Source: Purshia tridentata
Lineage: Eukaryota; Streptophyta; Magnoliopsida; Rosales; Rosaceae
Direction of reading: 5' to 3'
Assembly: GCA_003254885.1 (NCBI GenBank)
Contig: QANT01008891.1
Span: 30,907 to 94,906 of the forward strand
Length of the DNA stretch: 64,000 nt
In this document: positions 13,001 to 24,415 of the stretch, piece by piece
Position numbering within the stretch: the stretch's first letter is position 1
Layout: each line of letters begins with the position of its first letter
Position numbers and translations under genes: made by a program
Notes under the pieces: model-generated
The model's input: the letters and a program-made list of their open reading frames with translations, nothing else
What the model was told of the DNA's origin: nothing
The model's database searches: none

Positions 13001-13437
13001 CAACTGCGAAATACGTTTCATGATGAAAATGATCTAATTTGCAGGGACTGAGGCTGGACCTCTGCGCCAAAAACCGAATGGGACTGTTATCAGACATCAC
13101 AAGGGTGTTTCGAGAGAACGGGCTATCCATATCAAGAATTGAGGTTGGAACTCATGGTGAGAGAGCAGTGGGATCAATCTATGTCACAGATGCTTCAGGG
13201 TATAATTTGAATCCAAACATAGTGGAATTGGTGACAAAGGAGATTGGAGGATCTCTCATTGTTCACAAATCACAAGACTGGGCTCTACAGGGATCATCAT
13301 CGTCAAGAAAAAGCCACAGCAAACCCAATAGAAGAGTAGAAGAAGAAGAAGAAGACAGACCTAGATTTTCACTTGGAGGCTTGCTCTGGTCTCATTTGGA
13401 GCGCCTGTCCGGCAATTTCGGAGCCATAAAATCATAG
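10019..13437 (+). CDS. ACR1: ACT domain repeat protein (ACR1-like), seven exons
   Basis: Exons are 10019-10089, 10192-10237, 11165-11279, 11594-11661, 12041-12673, 12771-12875 and 13045-13437. All introns are GT-AG, and the joined frame encodes 476 residues. The N-terminus [20 protein letters not shown] and the block [14 protein letters not shown] are typical of plant ACR proteins, which carry ACT domains and no enzyme domain. Four ACT modules are visible: about 40-110 ([14 protein letters not shown]), 127-205 ([14 protein letters not shown]), 268-345 ([15 protein letters not shown]) and 347-420 ([14 protein letters not shown]). ACT domains usually bind amino acids, and ACR proteins are thought to act as amino-acid or nitrogen-status sensors. 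The C-terminal tail has Ser/Lys-rich and Glu-rich stretches. Length and N-terminus favour ACR1 over other family members. Nearby BSD and PUB31-like genes agree with the Arabidopsis ACR1 neighbourhood. Confidence 0.9.
10765..10786. repeat. (GA)n microsatellite
   Basis: A short pure GA run in the second intron of the ACR1-like gene. Confidence 0.9.
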
Positions 13438-15132
13438 AGCTCCTAGACTCCTCCTAGTCACATGATCTTTTACAATGTTGTACCTGCATGTCAGCATGTG
13501 AATGTGTCTGTACATAAGTCTGTAGAGCAGGAGTCAACTAGTTTTTCTCTTCTAGCCAGATAGTTAGCTTATGTTCATTTTACAGATTTATTTTTTTTCG
13601 TGACATTCATCCGATGCCCACTTGAACTGAAGTTCATTGTCGTCATTCACTGTACACAGTGCTAGTTCTCATAAAATGGCTCTTCTTCATGGTTTGGTGA
13701 AGAAAGCTCCATAAATTAGCACATATCCCCCATGGTAACTTGAAAATTACCATGATCATGTATCATCCTCTCCCTCCATTGAGTTTTGTAGTCTCTTCCT
13801 CCAGCTTTAGCTTGTTTCTCTCTCTCCCTCTCTCTTTTTTTTTTTTTTTTTTTTAATAAAAAAAATCCTAAAACCATTTCTGTGTGATTAAAGGCATATC
13901 ACTTCGTAGCTCCCATGATATCTCTTCATCTTCGAATTCATTGCTCTAATTTTTCTTTTTCGTTGTCATTGGAAATCACCCCGCCATTCATTTGGGGATT
14001 CTAAATTCACATCTTCGCAACATGACCTTGTAGTTTGCAAGATTTGAATTGTGGGATTGTTACTTTGCTTAATTAATTAATGCATAATTTTGTTTGTTGG
14101 GATTTTGCTTAATTTGTTCTCTTGCGATTTGCGATTAATTTATGCACTTGCCTTCATGGGTTTTCAAGTCGTAAGAAATTAGGGGATAATGCCTCATATA
14201 CTATAACAAATTTGACAAAATTGTACAAATTATGTCATTAGTTTATGAAAAGCAATAGTAAATTATGCTCTTAACGGATTTGATGCCTTTGAAACATGCA
14301 AAAGCTAACGGGGTTTGTCATTCTCATCTTCCTCCCTGCTAAACCTAGTTTATGCGTATAATCCTTGAGAACAAAAAAATAACAACTTTCTAGGATATAT
14401 ACAATAAGTATCAGCATCCACCAATATAAGGTTTAGGTCGATATGGTTAACATCTCACAGGTTTAACTTACTAGTTATTATGATGAGTGGACTTCTTAAA
14501 AAAAAACGCTCAGGGAAATTTTCCCTTTTTTTTATATGCGTATAATCCTTGAGAACAAAAAAATAACAAGTTTCTAGGATATATATACAATAAGTATCAG
14601 CATCCACCAATATAAGGTTTAGGCCGATATGGTTAACATCTCACAGGTTTAACTTACTAGTTATTATGATGAGTGACTTCTTAAACAAAAACGCTCAGGG
14701 AAATTTCCCCCTTTTTTTTTTTTTTTTAACAAGTCATGCTAAATTTGTTCCTGTTTTCAGTCTCTATAAAAATCTTCAACTTTGGTCATGAACAAGGTTC
14801 GCACAAAACTATCTATCTTTTCCCATGGGAACAAACAACAATAACAAAACTTCCACCATTAAGGGTTTCAGCATGGACCAGAATGTGTTTTTAATAAAAT
14901 GTACTTTTATAAGAAATAAACAGATAAAGACTAAAGATTATTGCATGGTGCTGTATTTACGACAGTTACAAATACATTCATAAGAAACAATATCCAGTAT
15001 CAGGCCTTATGTACAATAGTAGAGCTTCCATAGCCTAACTCAGACTAAAGAAACCTTTCACAATCTATTCACAATAAGGGATGAATGAGAAGAACAGGCC
15101 GGATTGACCTAAAAAGGGTTCTTATGAAGTCA
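13438..15132. other. Convergent spacer with tandem duplication
   Basis: This holds the 3' untranslated region of the ACR1-like gene on the left, a long T run at about 13836-13854, the 184-bp tandem duplication, and the 3' end of the BSD gene on the right. No coding region is recognised. Confidence 0.5.
14351..14726. repeat. Tandem duplication, period 184 bp
   Basis: Two adjacent copies start TATGCGTATAATCC at 14351 and 14535. They differ at a handful of sites, including small indels, and both end in a T run. Neither copy has a coding signal. A true local duplication and an unmerged haplotype overlap are both possible. Confidence 0.9.
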
Positions 15133-17142
15133 TCATATAACATCAATGTCATCAACATCAAGCCAGTCGTTAGATTCTTTGTTCTCCGAGTTACGGGTAC
15201 TTACCTGCCCAGACCCAGCATGTCTAATCTCAACAGAGTTAATCTCCTTGTCGGAATCAGCAGAGCCTCTGCTTAGCTGAACCCAGTCTCTTGAGTCTTT
15301 AGTTGAAGAATCAGAGCCAGACGTAACTTTCTTGTAACTTGATGGGGCGTCTCCATCGTCATCCTCAAGATCACTGAATGTGACATCCTCATCATTCTCT
15401 ATAGGGATGGAGGTTCCACCGACACCATCCATCTCTGAACTTTCCTCTTTCAACCAATCATCAGCATCATCCTCATATTTGTCATCCATGACTTTAGAGG
15501 AAGAATTAGAGGGTGGCAGTTGATGTTTGGTCTCTTTCACCGGTTCTTCCTCAATAACAGGCTTGTCAATAATTTGGATTTCGCTACTCTGGACTGGGTG
15601 CTTCTCTGTCTCAAGATCAACTTCCCCTTGGGGAGGAGCTGATCTGATGACAGATGTTTGGGGAGGCACCAAGTCAGACTGCGCAGTAGGTGGCACAAAA
15701 AGATGCTGTTCTTTTGGCGAATCAGAAAATCCCCTTTCATAATTGGTGCCGCTTCCTGAAGGGTCTGATTCTTCTGGCTTTTCCATAGGTTTCTTACGTA
15801 ACTCCTGAGTCAACTTTGCTCTAGCTTCCACTACCTGCAGACGTACATAAAGTCATGCAAGCCATAGTTTGCTCAACCGAGAAGTAACTAACAAAAGAAG
15901 CACAATGAACAAGAACAACAAAAAGGAAGTGTTGAGTCAGTGCCGCATAGGACCAACTTACCTTGGGTGTAGACAAAAGCTCAGCATCATGTTTACCGAG
16001 TCTGGGATGCAAGAGTACGAAGTAAATCATCCAAAAGTGAGCCTCACTCATATGCTCCGGGCAAAGTTCAATCCTGAGAGCAGCTAATGTTGGTGCAAGC
16101 CGTTCAACAGCCAGAGCATGCTCTTGTTGGACATCAGACAATTCAAAATCTGGAAAAAGAAACACATTATTCTTATTTCAATGCCATACAAGTTTCAAAG
16201 GTGCTACTGATCAAATAAATACATTACAACATAACTTACCAAAGTAAATTGAGCTTAGCAACAAAATGGCAATTACAAATCAACAAAAGATCCACTCTGA
16301 TTTTAATTTCACCAAAGAAATTAAAGTTTTAACCCCAAAATTCACAAGTTTAACTGAGATTTACGTAAATATTAAATGAGAAACCTTTAAATCTATATGG
16401 GAATTACATATAACTCAAATCCATCCTTCATAAACACTCCAATGATCAACAATAATACTAATTTACAATAACATACCCAAATTATGCATTCAACCAACCC
16501 ACATTGAAATAAATTAACCAAAAAAAAAAAAGAGGGCAATTCGAAGCAGAACATACCGTCTGAATCTTCGTCATCTTCCAGAGGAAAATCGAGCCAAGTC
16601 TCCGGATGCATAGAGATGTTCCTGACGAACGCAAGAACCTCCTGGGTCACGCCGAGAGCTGCACCAGCTGCCTCGGCCTCTTCCTCCGATCCAAACTGAA
16701 GCAAATTCGAAGCGATCTTAGTGAACTCCGAAACCGCTATGTTACTCGACAGCTTCTCGATCCCGCTCTTGAACCTCCCGCCGATCTCCGCGAAATCGCT
16801 GCGGATCCCCGCGATTACGTCTTCCTCGGAGGGTTCGAGATCGGACGGCTTGGGAGGAGGGGGCGATGAATCGGGCGGCGGCGGTGGCGGAGCGAGGAAG
16901 GAGGCGACGCCCCAGAACTGGCGGGAGAAGGTTTGGGTGAGCTCCGAGAGGTCGCCTTTGACGCCGCCTTGGGTTGTGGGAGTTGGTGGGGCCGGGGACG
17001 GCGAATCGGGTTTGGGTTCGGATTGTGGATCGGGTTGCGGTGATTTCGTGTCGGTGGCATTGGCGTTAGGGTTGTCATAGTAGTCGTCGTCGTCGTCGTC
17101 GAGTTTGAGTGAGTTAGCGATTGATTTAGCGAGCCATGACAT
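15133..17142 (-). CDS. BSD-domain protein, three exons
   Basis: In coding order the exons are 17142-16557, 16149-15962 and 15834-15133, with GT-AG introns. The product has 491 residues and starts MSWLAKSIANSLKLDDDD. Residues 15-110 are rich in Asp, Pro and Ser. A helical region follows at about 108-195. The BSD domain lies at about 205-258, with the diagnostic Phe-Trp pair at 234-235 in EAHFWMIYFVLLHP. The C-terminal 230 residues are acidic and Ser-rich, ending DVDDIDVI. BSD domains occur in TFIIH p62 and in SYAP-type and DOS2-like proteins; most plant members of this layout have no assigned role. The first exon carries many CG-rich codons, unlike the later ones. It converges with the ACR1-like gene. 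Confidence 0.88.
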
Positions 17143-17791
17143 TGTGGATAGCGATGGTAATCACAATTCTGTGAATTATTATTAGCCTATTTCTTTCTTC
17201 TGAGCCCCTCTGACTTGCAGAGTCGGCCTTCTTCTAGTTCTCTCAACCGGGATTTAGAGTTCTTTTACGTCGTCGTTTTGTCTTTTCTTAGTAGTTTCTT
17301 CTTTTTATAAATTCATATTTCTTTAATAAAACCTCCCAATACAAATGAAAATATTTACATATTCATATATATATATAAGGCATTTTTACGCAAGTACTAT
17401 CTGGACTATAAGAAGTGTACTTCCGTATTACTTAAATTTTTTTTTACTATTTACCACCTAAAATTAGCAATATATGTCAATATAACATATACAGTTAATT
17501 TTTATGTTAAATCATCAACTTTTTTCTCAAATTTCTAAATTTGTCCTAAAAAAAATTTTGTTTTTCTTATTTATACTTAATGGCAAATTAGAAAGTTTGA
17601 GAAAAAAATTGACTATAGATGCCACATTGGCACATATTAATAACATCAAGTGGCAAATAGTAAAAAAAAAAGTTTATGTGGTACGAGAATATACCCTCTA
17701 TAATTCATGTAGCATTTAGGTAAAAAACCCTATATATAATTTTATTTTAAGTTTTAACTACCATAACTTCATTTCATCACTAGGTACTATA

Positions 17792-18827
17792 TAGGCCTCA
17801 CCAAAAAGCCCAAAGCCCAAAGCCCGAAACCCACTCGAAGCCCGCCCGACCCATTGGGCCCGAAGCCCAATTAGGCCTGAAAATTGGGCCGGCTCAACCC
17901 GGCCCGAAAGTCTCTTGGACAAGCTTTGGGCCATCTCCTTGAAACCCAAAGCCCGCCCAAAGCCTCACCCAAAGTTCGAATTAGACCTGAATTTTAATTT
18001 TTATAATAATTTATATAATTATATAACTAAATATATATAACATAGATATTTATATATATAATTATATATAACTATAATTACAAATTTACATATATAACAT
18101 ACTTACATATTAGTTGCATAAATCTAAAATTTATATGAATTATGTATTATGTATTATGTAATCAACTAATCAATTATCCAATTGAAAATATAAAATTCAA
18201 TTACTCTTAAATTAGTCAATTAGTCAATTGAACGTTGAAATCTTAATTAGATCAATTGATACCCCAATTACCCAATTGAAAACTCAATTATACCTAAATT
18301 AGTCAATTATCCAATTAAAACCCAAATTTAAAGTTAAATCCTCAATTATACTAAATATAATGTCTTAATTATTCAATTACCCAATTGAAATCCCTATTAC
18401 TCCTAAATTAGTCAATTACTCAATTAAAACCCCAATTAGGCATACGTTGTAATTTTGTACGGGATTAATCATTGAAATATAAAATTGTTGTTAGTTTTCC
18501 ATTTTGTAGATCAACTCTATGTCCAATGATTTGTAATATGTATGAACTTGTTAAGTTTAGACTAAATTAAATATTTAAATTTTTTTCTTAAATTGTATTT
18601 GATGCTCAAGTAATAAGCACAAAAAATAAGCCAAAAAATCCTAAAAGCCCGTTTGGGCCTAGCCTGACCCGGCCCAAAAGCCCGCAAGGCCTAAGCCCGA
18701 TGGGTGGGCCTCGAGCTTGTTCATTTAAGCCCAAGCCGGGCCCGGCCCGGCCTGGAAACCCTATTGAGCTCCTATAATCTAAACCCGAGCTCTAAAAATG
18801 CCCGGCCTGACCCATTGCCGACCCCTA
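17792..18827. mobile_element. 1036-bp non-autonomous hAT-type transposon
   Basis: An exact 8-bp direct repeat GTACTATA flanks the element (17784-17791 and 18828-18835), the target duplication length of hAT elements. The ends begin TAGG on each strand but diverge soon after, as is common for hAT termini. About 200 bp at each end is packed with GCCC, GGCCC and CCGGCCCG motifs, typical of hAT subterminal repeats. The core is very AT-rich. No transposase frame is present, so this is a deletion derivative or an internally replaced copy. Confidence 0.85.
18160..18440. repeat. Degenerate CAATT-type tandem repeats
   Basis: The core of the hAT-type element repeats blocks such as TTAGTCAATTA, CCAATTGAAA and ACTCAATTA at irregular spacings of about 40-60 bp. 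The repeats are degenerate and non-coding. Confidence 0.65.
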
Positions 18828-19419
18828 GTACTATATAATAGTTTGAGCACCAACTTTCAAGAACATCTTTCTTAAGAATCGGTTGTTTCCCCAATCAACC
18901 AATTAAATAATTTTTTTAATTTACAAACTCAACTGTACAATCACAATTTGTGACATGCTTTCTTACTCTAGTTTAGTAATTAATGCCATTACATATTTAA
19001 TCCAATTTTATTTAAGAATATTAAATATACTTGTGAACCTCATTACCATTTTATATTAGTAAGAAATTATATATATATATATATTTTAGTAAATACTAAA
19101 TAGAGACATTGTTTTGCAAGCATTTGAACGTTTAACACTTAATTTTGAAATTAAGTTGCAATTGTCACACAATTACATTTTTGCGATTTTCATAAAATTT
19201 ATAATTTGGTAAAAAAATAAAAAATACTGGCCGACTATTAAAACAATTTAAACTATAATTTTTATTTTGTCATTTTAAATTATAATTTTGGTACCAAATG
19301 ATTTGGTGCCAATGTGTCAAGGAAACTAATTTAGCAAAAATCTACTTCGCACCAAAATGGGTTGTAAAAATGGCTCCTGTAGCCTCTCGAAACAAAGCCT
19401 CTCGCATCGCACCTAAACA

Positions 19420-22210
19420 ATGTTACTGAGAAACCGCCTCCTGACCCTACAAATCACTACCTTCCTATCACCATCTTCTTCTCCACCTCTACAAACCCAA
19501 CCTTTCACCCTCTCTTTCCGAACCCTACTCTCAAACCCAAGCCGTCGAAACCCAACCCGCCATGTCTCCGCCTCAAAAACCACAGCTAACCCACCCATCT
19601 TGGAGAACGACTGGACCGTCCTGTTCGTGCCTCCCGGAGTGGACCAGACTCTCAAACCCAAGCCGTCGAAACCCGACCCGCCATGTCTCCGCCTCAAAAA
19701 CCACAGCTAACCCACCCATCTTGGAGAACGACCGGACCGTCCTGTTCGTGCCTCCCGGAGTGGACCAGGACGAGGTAACCCAGGACATGGTCCTACCAGG
19801 GTCGAACATCGTGATCGGACCCTACGCGGGTGACGCCAAGATTAAGGAGGTGGAGTTCGTGAAGAGCAGTGGTAGAGCTAAAGACTGCCCCAAAGATGAC
19901 CGACCCGAATTTGCTATTCTGGGTCGGTCCAATGTCGGCAAGTCCTCGCTTATCAATGCTTTGGTTCGCAAAAAGGATGTTGCACTTACGTCCAAGAAAC
20001 CAGGTTCGAAAGAAATTTTTTTTTATTTCTCATGTTTAAGTTTTTTTGCAATTTAATGTGTTTTGGCTTCTGGGTGTTGCTTATTTTTTTGTAAATATGT
20101 GCAGGGAAGACGAAGCTTATCAATCATTTCTTGGTCAACAAAAGTTGGTACTTTGTGGATTTGCCTGGTTATGGGTAAGGCCTCGCTCGGTCCTTCTTTG
20201 CTAGTATAGAACGGAAATTTTAGCTTTTGAACTATTTTACTTGGTTATGTAATTATATGAAGTCCACAGTTTCATTTGTGACTGTTTGGAACTAGTTGTC
20301 TGTAGGGAATTTATCAATTTGAGTAAAGAAAAACTTTTTCAACTCAGTTGGATTCGAGTTCTTCCCGACTGGGAATCTTGCTTCTTTTGGGCAGTACTGC
20401 TCTACAATGCAAGCCAATTCTTTGTGTCAGTGAAATTAATCAAAAGTATTAGTATGCGAGGATGCACTGAGCACCTAAAACTAATTTTACCCTTGTACCG
20501 CTATCTAGCATCTTATATGACATACATTTCAAGCCAACAGCTTTCTAAAGAATCTCTGTAGGATCCAAATTAGTTCGCCTCGAGGTTTTAATGACTTGAG
20601 TTTAGAACAAATGTTGAATATCTATTTCGTTTTTAGCTGAATTTAGTATTAGTGTGCAGATAATTTTCCTTGAAATCTGTTTTTTGCTTTGTGCTTTCTT
20701 TTGAGTGATTTGATTCATCAATAGGGGACCTTCCCTTATAATACCTTTGAGCACCTGTTTCTGCTACTAAAATTCAAAGTAACATGCAGCATGGCATTTT
20801 TCTTAAGTTACAAGTTCTAAGTTTTAGTTTGTTTGCTAGTTGACAGCAAGGAATAAACATTGGCAAGATGGATGATTAATATGCACACTTGTGATCATTT
20901 ATTCTAGAGCATGGAGATTTTGGCTAACCAAAGAGGCACCTAATATTTGTAGTGTTAGTCTTTATGTTCAGGTTATTTGTGTTTTGTGCTAGATTGTTCA
21001 CCTGGTTATGAGTTTGATACTTTAAGTTTTCCAAACAAGTGTTTTTTGCTTTGGAACACTTGGTTGGTTCTGTTCACTATTGTTTCTTATTTTCAACTTG
21101 TATAATGTTCTCAAGATTTTCTGTCTAGATATTCCCAACTCTAAAGAGTCAGTCCTGGTTGTAAGAAAATTGAGTGACAGCAAAGCATGCCTCGTCCTTT
21201 AATAAATTGCTCACAAGCCAATCTTCAACTATTCCATTAGAATGTGAATGCATTACCATTTCCTTGGGAAGGAATAGAGGCTATGGCAATTTGGCTGTAG
21301 CCTGTGCTTATCCTTATCCACTCTAATAACATTAGGCATAATTCATATTGTTAATGACTGAGACCTTATATTGTGCTGTAGAGACCATCATAGAATGATC
21401 AATCAAGAGCATGGTGAAATAGCCATAGCCATATTCTGGTTGCCATTCTTTTGGAGTTTCTGTACGAGCTGCAGTGTTGGTATCAGTTGTAAACATGAAG
21501 ATTATGTTGCTTATAAGATTGCTAACCATTGATACCAGAGTTATTTTATCCCAGTTTTGTTATGTGTTCGAACTCATATGTAAAACTTTTCAAGCAAAAC
21601 AATGGGGAATAAATCCTGTTATTTCAATGTTGGTTATTGTTTCATAAAGGGTATACTATATTTGAATAAATTGCCTTCAGCTTTCTTCTTTTGATGTCTA
21701 GTGGTTCGCTTTGTTTGCAGGTTTGCTAAAGCTCCAGAAGCTGCTCGAATGGATTGGTCCTCATTCACCAAAGGTTTCTTTTTGAACAGAGAAACTCTTG
21801 TTGCTGTCCTACTTCTCATTGATGCTAGCGTTCCACCTCAGAAGATTGACCTAGACTGTGCTAATTGGCTAGGACGTAATAATGTACAATGCTTGCTCTC
21901 TGATATGCAATACCTTTATGTTAACCTCTTCATATTATTACTTCTGTTGCAAGGCTAAATCTACTCCATCCTCATGACTTTTGCTCTTTTCTGCATTTAG
22001 ATACCAATTACTTTTGTCTTCACGAAGTGCGACAAAATGAAGGGGGGAAAAGGTAAAAGGCCTGATGAGAACATCAGGGATTTTCAGCAGTTTATCAGAC
22101 AAAACTACCGGGAACATCCCCCATGGATCATGACTAGCAGTTTAACTGGTTTGGGCAGGGATGAACTTCTGCTTCACATGTCACAGCTTAGAAACTACTG
22201 GGATCAATAG
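19420..22210 (+). pseudogene. EMB2001: EngB/YihA-type GTPase, first exon frameshifted by a tandem duplication
   Basis: Exons are 19420-20003, 20105-20174, 21721-21883 and 22001-22210, with GT-AG introns. The GTPase motifs are intact: GRSNVGKSS (G1), DLPGYG (G3), TKCDK (G4) and a final SSLTG (G5). The family acts in ribosome assembly, and the plant form with a transit peptide (EMB2001 in Arabidopsis, from memory) is plastid-targeted. The ATG at 19420 opens a Ser/Thr/Arg-rich transit-type leader, but a 121-bp duplication (19527-19768) shifts the frame, and translation from this ATG stops at 19710. Counting one copy only, the four exons give an in-frame product of 301 residues, near the family length. 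An ATG at 19562 stays in the GTPase frame but encodes an atypical leader. The break may be real, allelic or an assembly error, so the gene may be functional in the plant. Confidence 0.85.
19527..19768. repeat. 121-bp tandem duplication in EngB exon 1
   Basis: Copy one is 19527-19647 and copy two 19648-19768. They differ at two positions that I can see (AACCC versus GACCC, and GACTGG versus GACCGG). Because 121 is not a multiple of three, the duplication changes the reading frame. Confidence 0.95.
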
Positions 22211-23344
22211 CTGCATAACCATAATACTGGCTGATTCCTCAACCTAAAGAGGCGGAACAGGACAAGGGGCTTCAACTCGGTTGTCAATAGTTTTACTGTT
22301 TTCTTTTTTGCTTACAGTTGTTTTACTGGTTGGTATCAATTTTCTTCAAGAAGGCCCGTCTAAATGTGATTCGGATTTGTAATTTGGCTGCGGAGGGATG
22401 TATTATTCTGTGTATATAGAGATGAATCTTTTGTAGATTATGCAGAAATAGTTATTCAATGTGCCAATCTTTCAGTCTTCTTTTACCCTTGCTTCCCACC
22501 ACCTTGTTGGTCAAGTTGCTGATTATTTTGAGAATTGCTCTTCCCCAAATAAAAAATAAAGACGAAGTTCCATTATTGAAGTGACATCTACATCTAAACC
22601 GGTTGGGGCAGATTTTGGTAGAAAAAATCGTCAGCTATGAAATAAATAATAATAATATATCACCAAGCATTTTGTGGCAACACATAAACAGGTTGTCTCC
22701 AATAATTTTCTCAAGGGCGACAAATTTGTGCCGAAATCTGACGACCACTCCATGCCCTACACTCGTTTTCAGCCGCCTGTCTTTGAGGAATTAATTAAAG
22801 ACATTACAGAATGTTAGTTGGAGACTTGGAGTTATTAGGCTATTACTCTTGTTTTTAGTGACGAAAAACGTGATGAGGATCATCACCTAAGTGGGTTGGG
22901 GGTGAAGCTCTGCGTTGACATCTAAAGTAATTGACCATAGAAACTTAAAGGAGAGCTTATCCCTGGCATCACTGAGAGTAGTTCGTCAAAACTACAATAT
23001 TGGCTTTTGCAAAACTAGCAGTCAATTCTGTGTTGAGACTTGAGAGTAGTATCTTACATTGATAAAGTAAAATTTTGCACAACACAAATACATAATACCT
23101 TTCTCCATTTACAAATGGGTTTTGGGTTAAATGCTTAAATTTTCATTTTGAGTGCTGACATTCTACTCGAATCCCTCCCTTGTGATTGCATTGTGTACCC
23201 ATTTTAATTTCGTTGATTCATAATTATTCTGCACTTACATACAGCCCCGTACATTTTCACTTTCTTACTGCTACAAAATAAAGCAAAACAAAAAAAAGAA
23301 AAAAAAAACCACAATTTAAAGAAAATGGGTTCACATATATATAG
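22211..23344. other. Convergent spacer
   Basis: This contains the 3' untranslated region of the EngB-like gene and, at the right, that of the VQ gene. A stretch near 22600-22760 has CGACAAATTTGTGCCG-like motifs that may be an old transposon fragment. Nothing else is recognised. Confidence 0.4.
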
Positions 23345-23923
23345 CTAGAGAACTGTGCTCTGTTCCAGACTGGACAGAGTTCCTGGGCTCAGCAGAGGAA
23401 AAGAGTACCAATGGTGGTTCGAAGATGGTGACAGATTCAGTCTCAGATAACTGGAGTCCACCATGGTATTATGATCAGTAGGCATGACCTTATTGTGCGG
23501 TGTTGTAGTCTTGAGCTCCAATGTCTCAGACAAGTCCTTGTACATCGCCGAAAGCGATGTACTTTTTGCTGCGGAAGGCAAAGACAGAGAGCCACGGTTG
23601 ATATCAAGTGGGGGAGGTGCAGTGCTTTGCAGGGTGGTGGTGTTACTCGACAACGATGAGTCAAGGAACTCAGGTGCGCTGGTGAGGCTCTGAACAAGGT
23701 CCCGGAAGTTGATGGGGTCCACTTTGTAGATTCGCGGCGGGGTCGGTGGCAGTGGCGCCACTGAAGGCTTCCTCCATGGCTTTTGCGACGGCGATGAAGA
23801 CTTGCGAACAGAGTGGAGAGATGGGGGGTGATAATTAGGATTTGCTTGCTTTGATGACCCACTTGGACCCTTTGTTGCTTGCATGAATGACGATGATGAT
23901 GATGAAGAAGAGTAAGCTTCCAT
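23345..23923 (-). CDS. VQ-motif protein (VQ12/VQ29-like)
   Basis: A single exon encodes 192 residues. The VQ core lies at residues 73-82, FRDLVQSLTS, preceded by PTPPRIYKVDPIN. The usual motif is FxxxVQxLTG; here the last residue is Ser, a known type of variation. The rest is low-complexity: Ser-rich at 5-12, Pro/Ser-rich at 30-62, and a Ser/Leu-rich tail with SLSPSS and a final PGTLSSLEQ. VQ proteins are nuclear cofactors that bind WRKY transcription factors in defence and growth. Position beside EngB matches Arabidopsis, where At2g22880 (VQ12) follows the EngB gene At2g22870, and At4g37710 is VQ29. A TATA box and a CT tract lie upstream. Confidence 0.88.
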   Translation of the reverse strand: MEAYSSSSSSSSFMQATKGPSGSSKQANPNYHPPSLHSVRKSSSPSQKPWRKPSVAPLPPTPPRIYKVDPINFRDLVQSLTSAPEFLDSSLSSNTTTLQSTAPPPLDINRGSLSLPSAAKSTSLSAMYKDLSETLELKTTTPHNKVMPTDHNTMVDSSYLRLNLSPSSNHHWYSFPLLSPGTLSSLEQSTVL

Positions 23924-24078
23924 GGTGGTTCAAAATTTTAAAGTTGATCGATCTGTGTTGGGCTGAAATGTGTGGGATTTGCTGTTACTAAAAATGTGAG
24001 AGAGTGAAAAAAAGATGGAAGCTTTAGTTTGTGTCACTAAAAATGGGTGAAGTGAGAAAAGATGGAAGCTTTACTTTG

Positions 24079-24086
24079 TTTATATA
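24079..24086 (-). promoter_or_regulatory. Possible TATA box of the VQ gene
   Basis: On the minus strand the bases read TATATAAA, 156 bp upstream of the ATG, with the CT tract about 70 bp further upstream. Position and sequence suit a plant core promoter. Confidence 0.45.
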
Positions 24087-24151
24087 GATTGTATAAATGG
24101 GGTATTAAAGTAAAGAAAGGCAACGACCTGGAAGTGAAGCCGTTTGAGAAC

Positions 24152-24153
<2 letters not shown>

Positions 24154-24191
<38 letters not shown>
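24154..24191. repeat. (AG)n microsatellite upstream of the VQ gene
   Basis: A 38-bp pure AG run that is a CT tract in the sense of the VQ gene. It sits upstream of the proposed TATA box, the same arrangement as at the PP2-A10-like gene. Confidence 0.95.
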
Positions 24192-24194
<3 letters not shown>

Positions 24195-24415
24195 TTTCAA
24201 TGCTGTGTTTTGTCTTCAGCCGTCGGCGGGATGTGATTGCATACGATTGTATCTGAAATGTGGTCAATTCTTTGAATTTGACCATTATTATATATATATA
24301 AATATATATTATTCTATGATGAAATTTACTGTTGATGATGTTATATACAGTAACAGCTAGCCTAACAAAATAAAGCAATAAAATATATTGTTCACTTGGG
24401 GGTTTTTTAATGAAT

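Larger units (their letters stand above)
17143..19419. other. Divergent spacer with a hAT-type insertion
   Basis: The BSD and EngB-like genes are transcribed away from each other from this region. Promoter sequence for each should lie at the two ends. The middle is occupied by a 1036-bp non-autonomous transposon, and the rest is AT-rich with nothing recognised. Confidence 0.5.

Noticed and set aside
19640-19768. Possible intron removing one EngB repeat copy
   Set aside because: A GT-AG excision between equivalent positions of the two copies would remove 122 nt instead of 121 and still break the frame.
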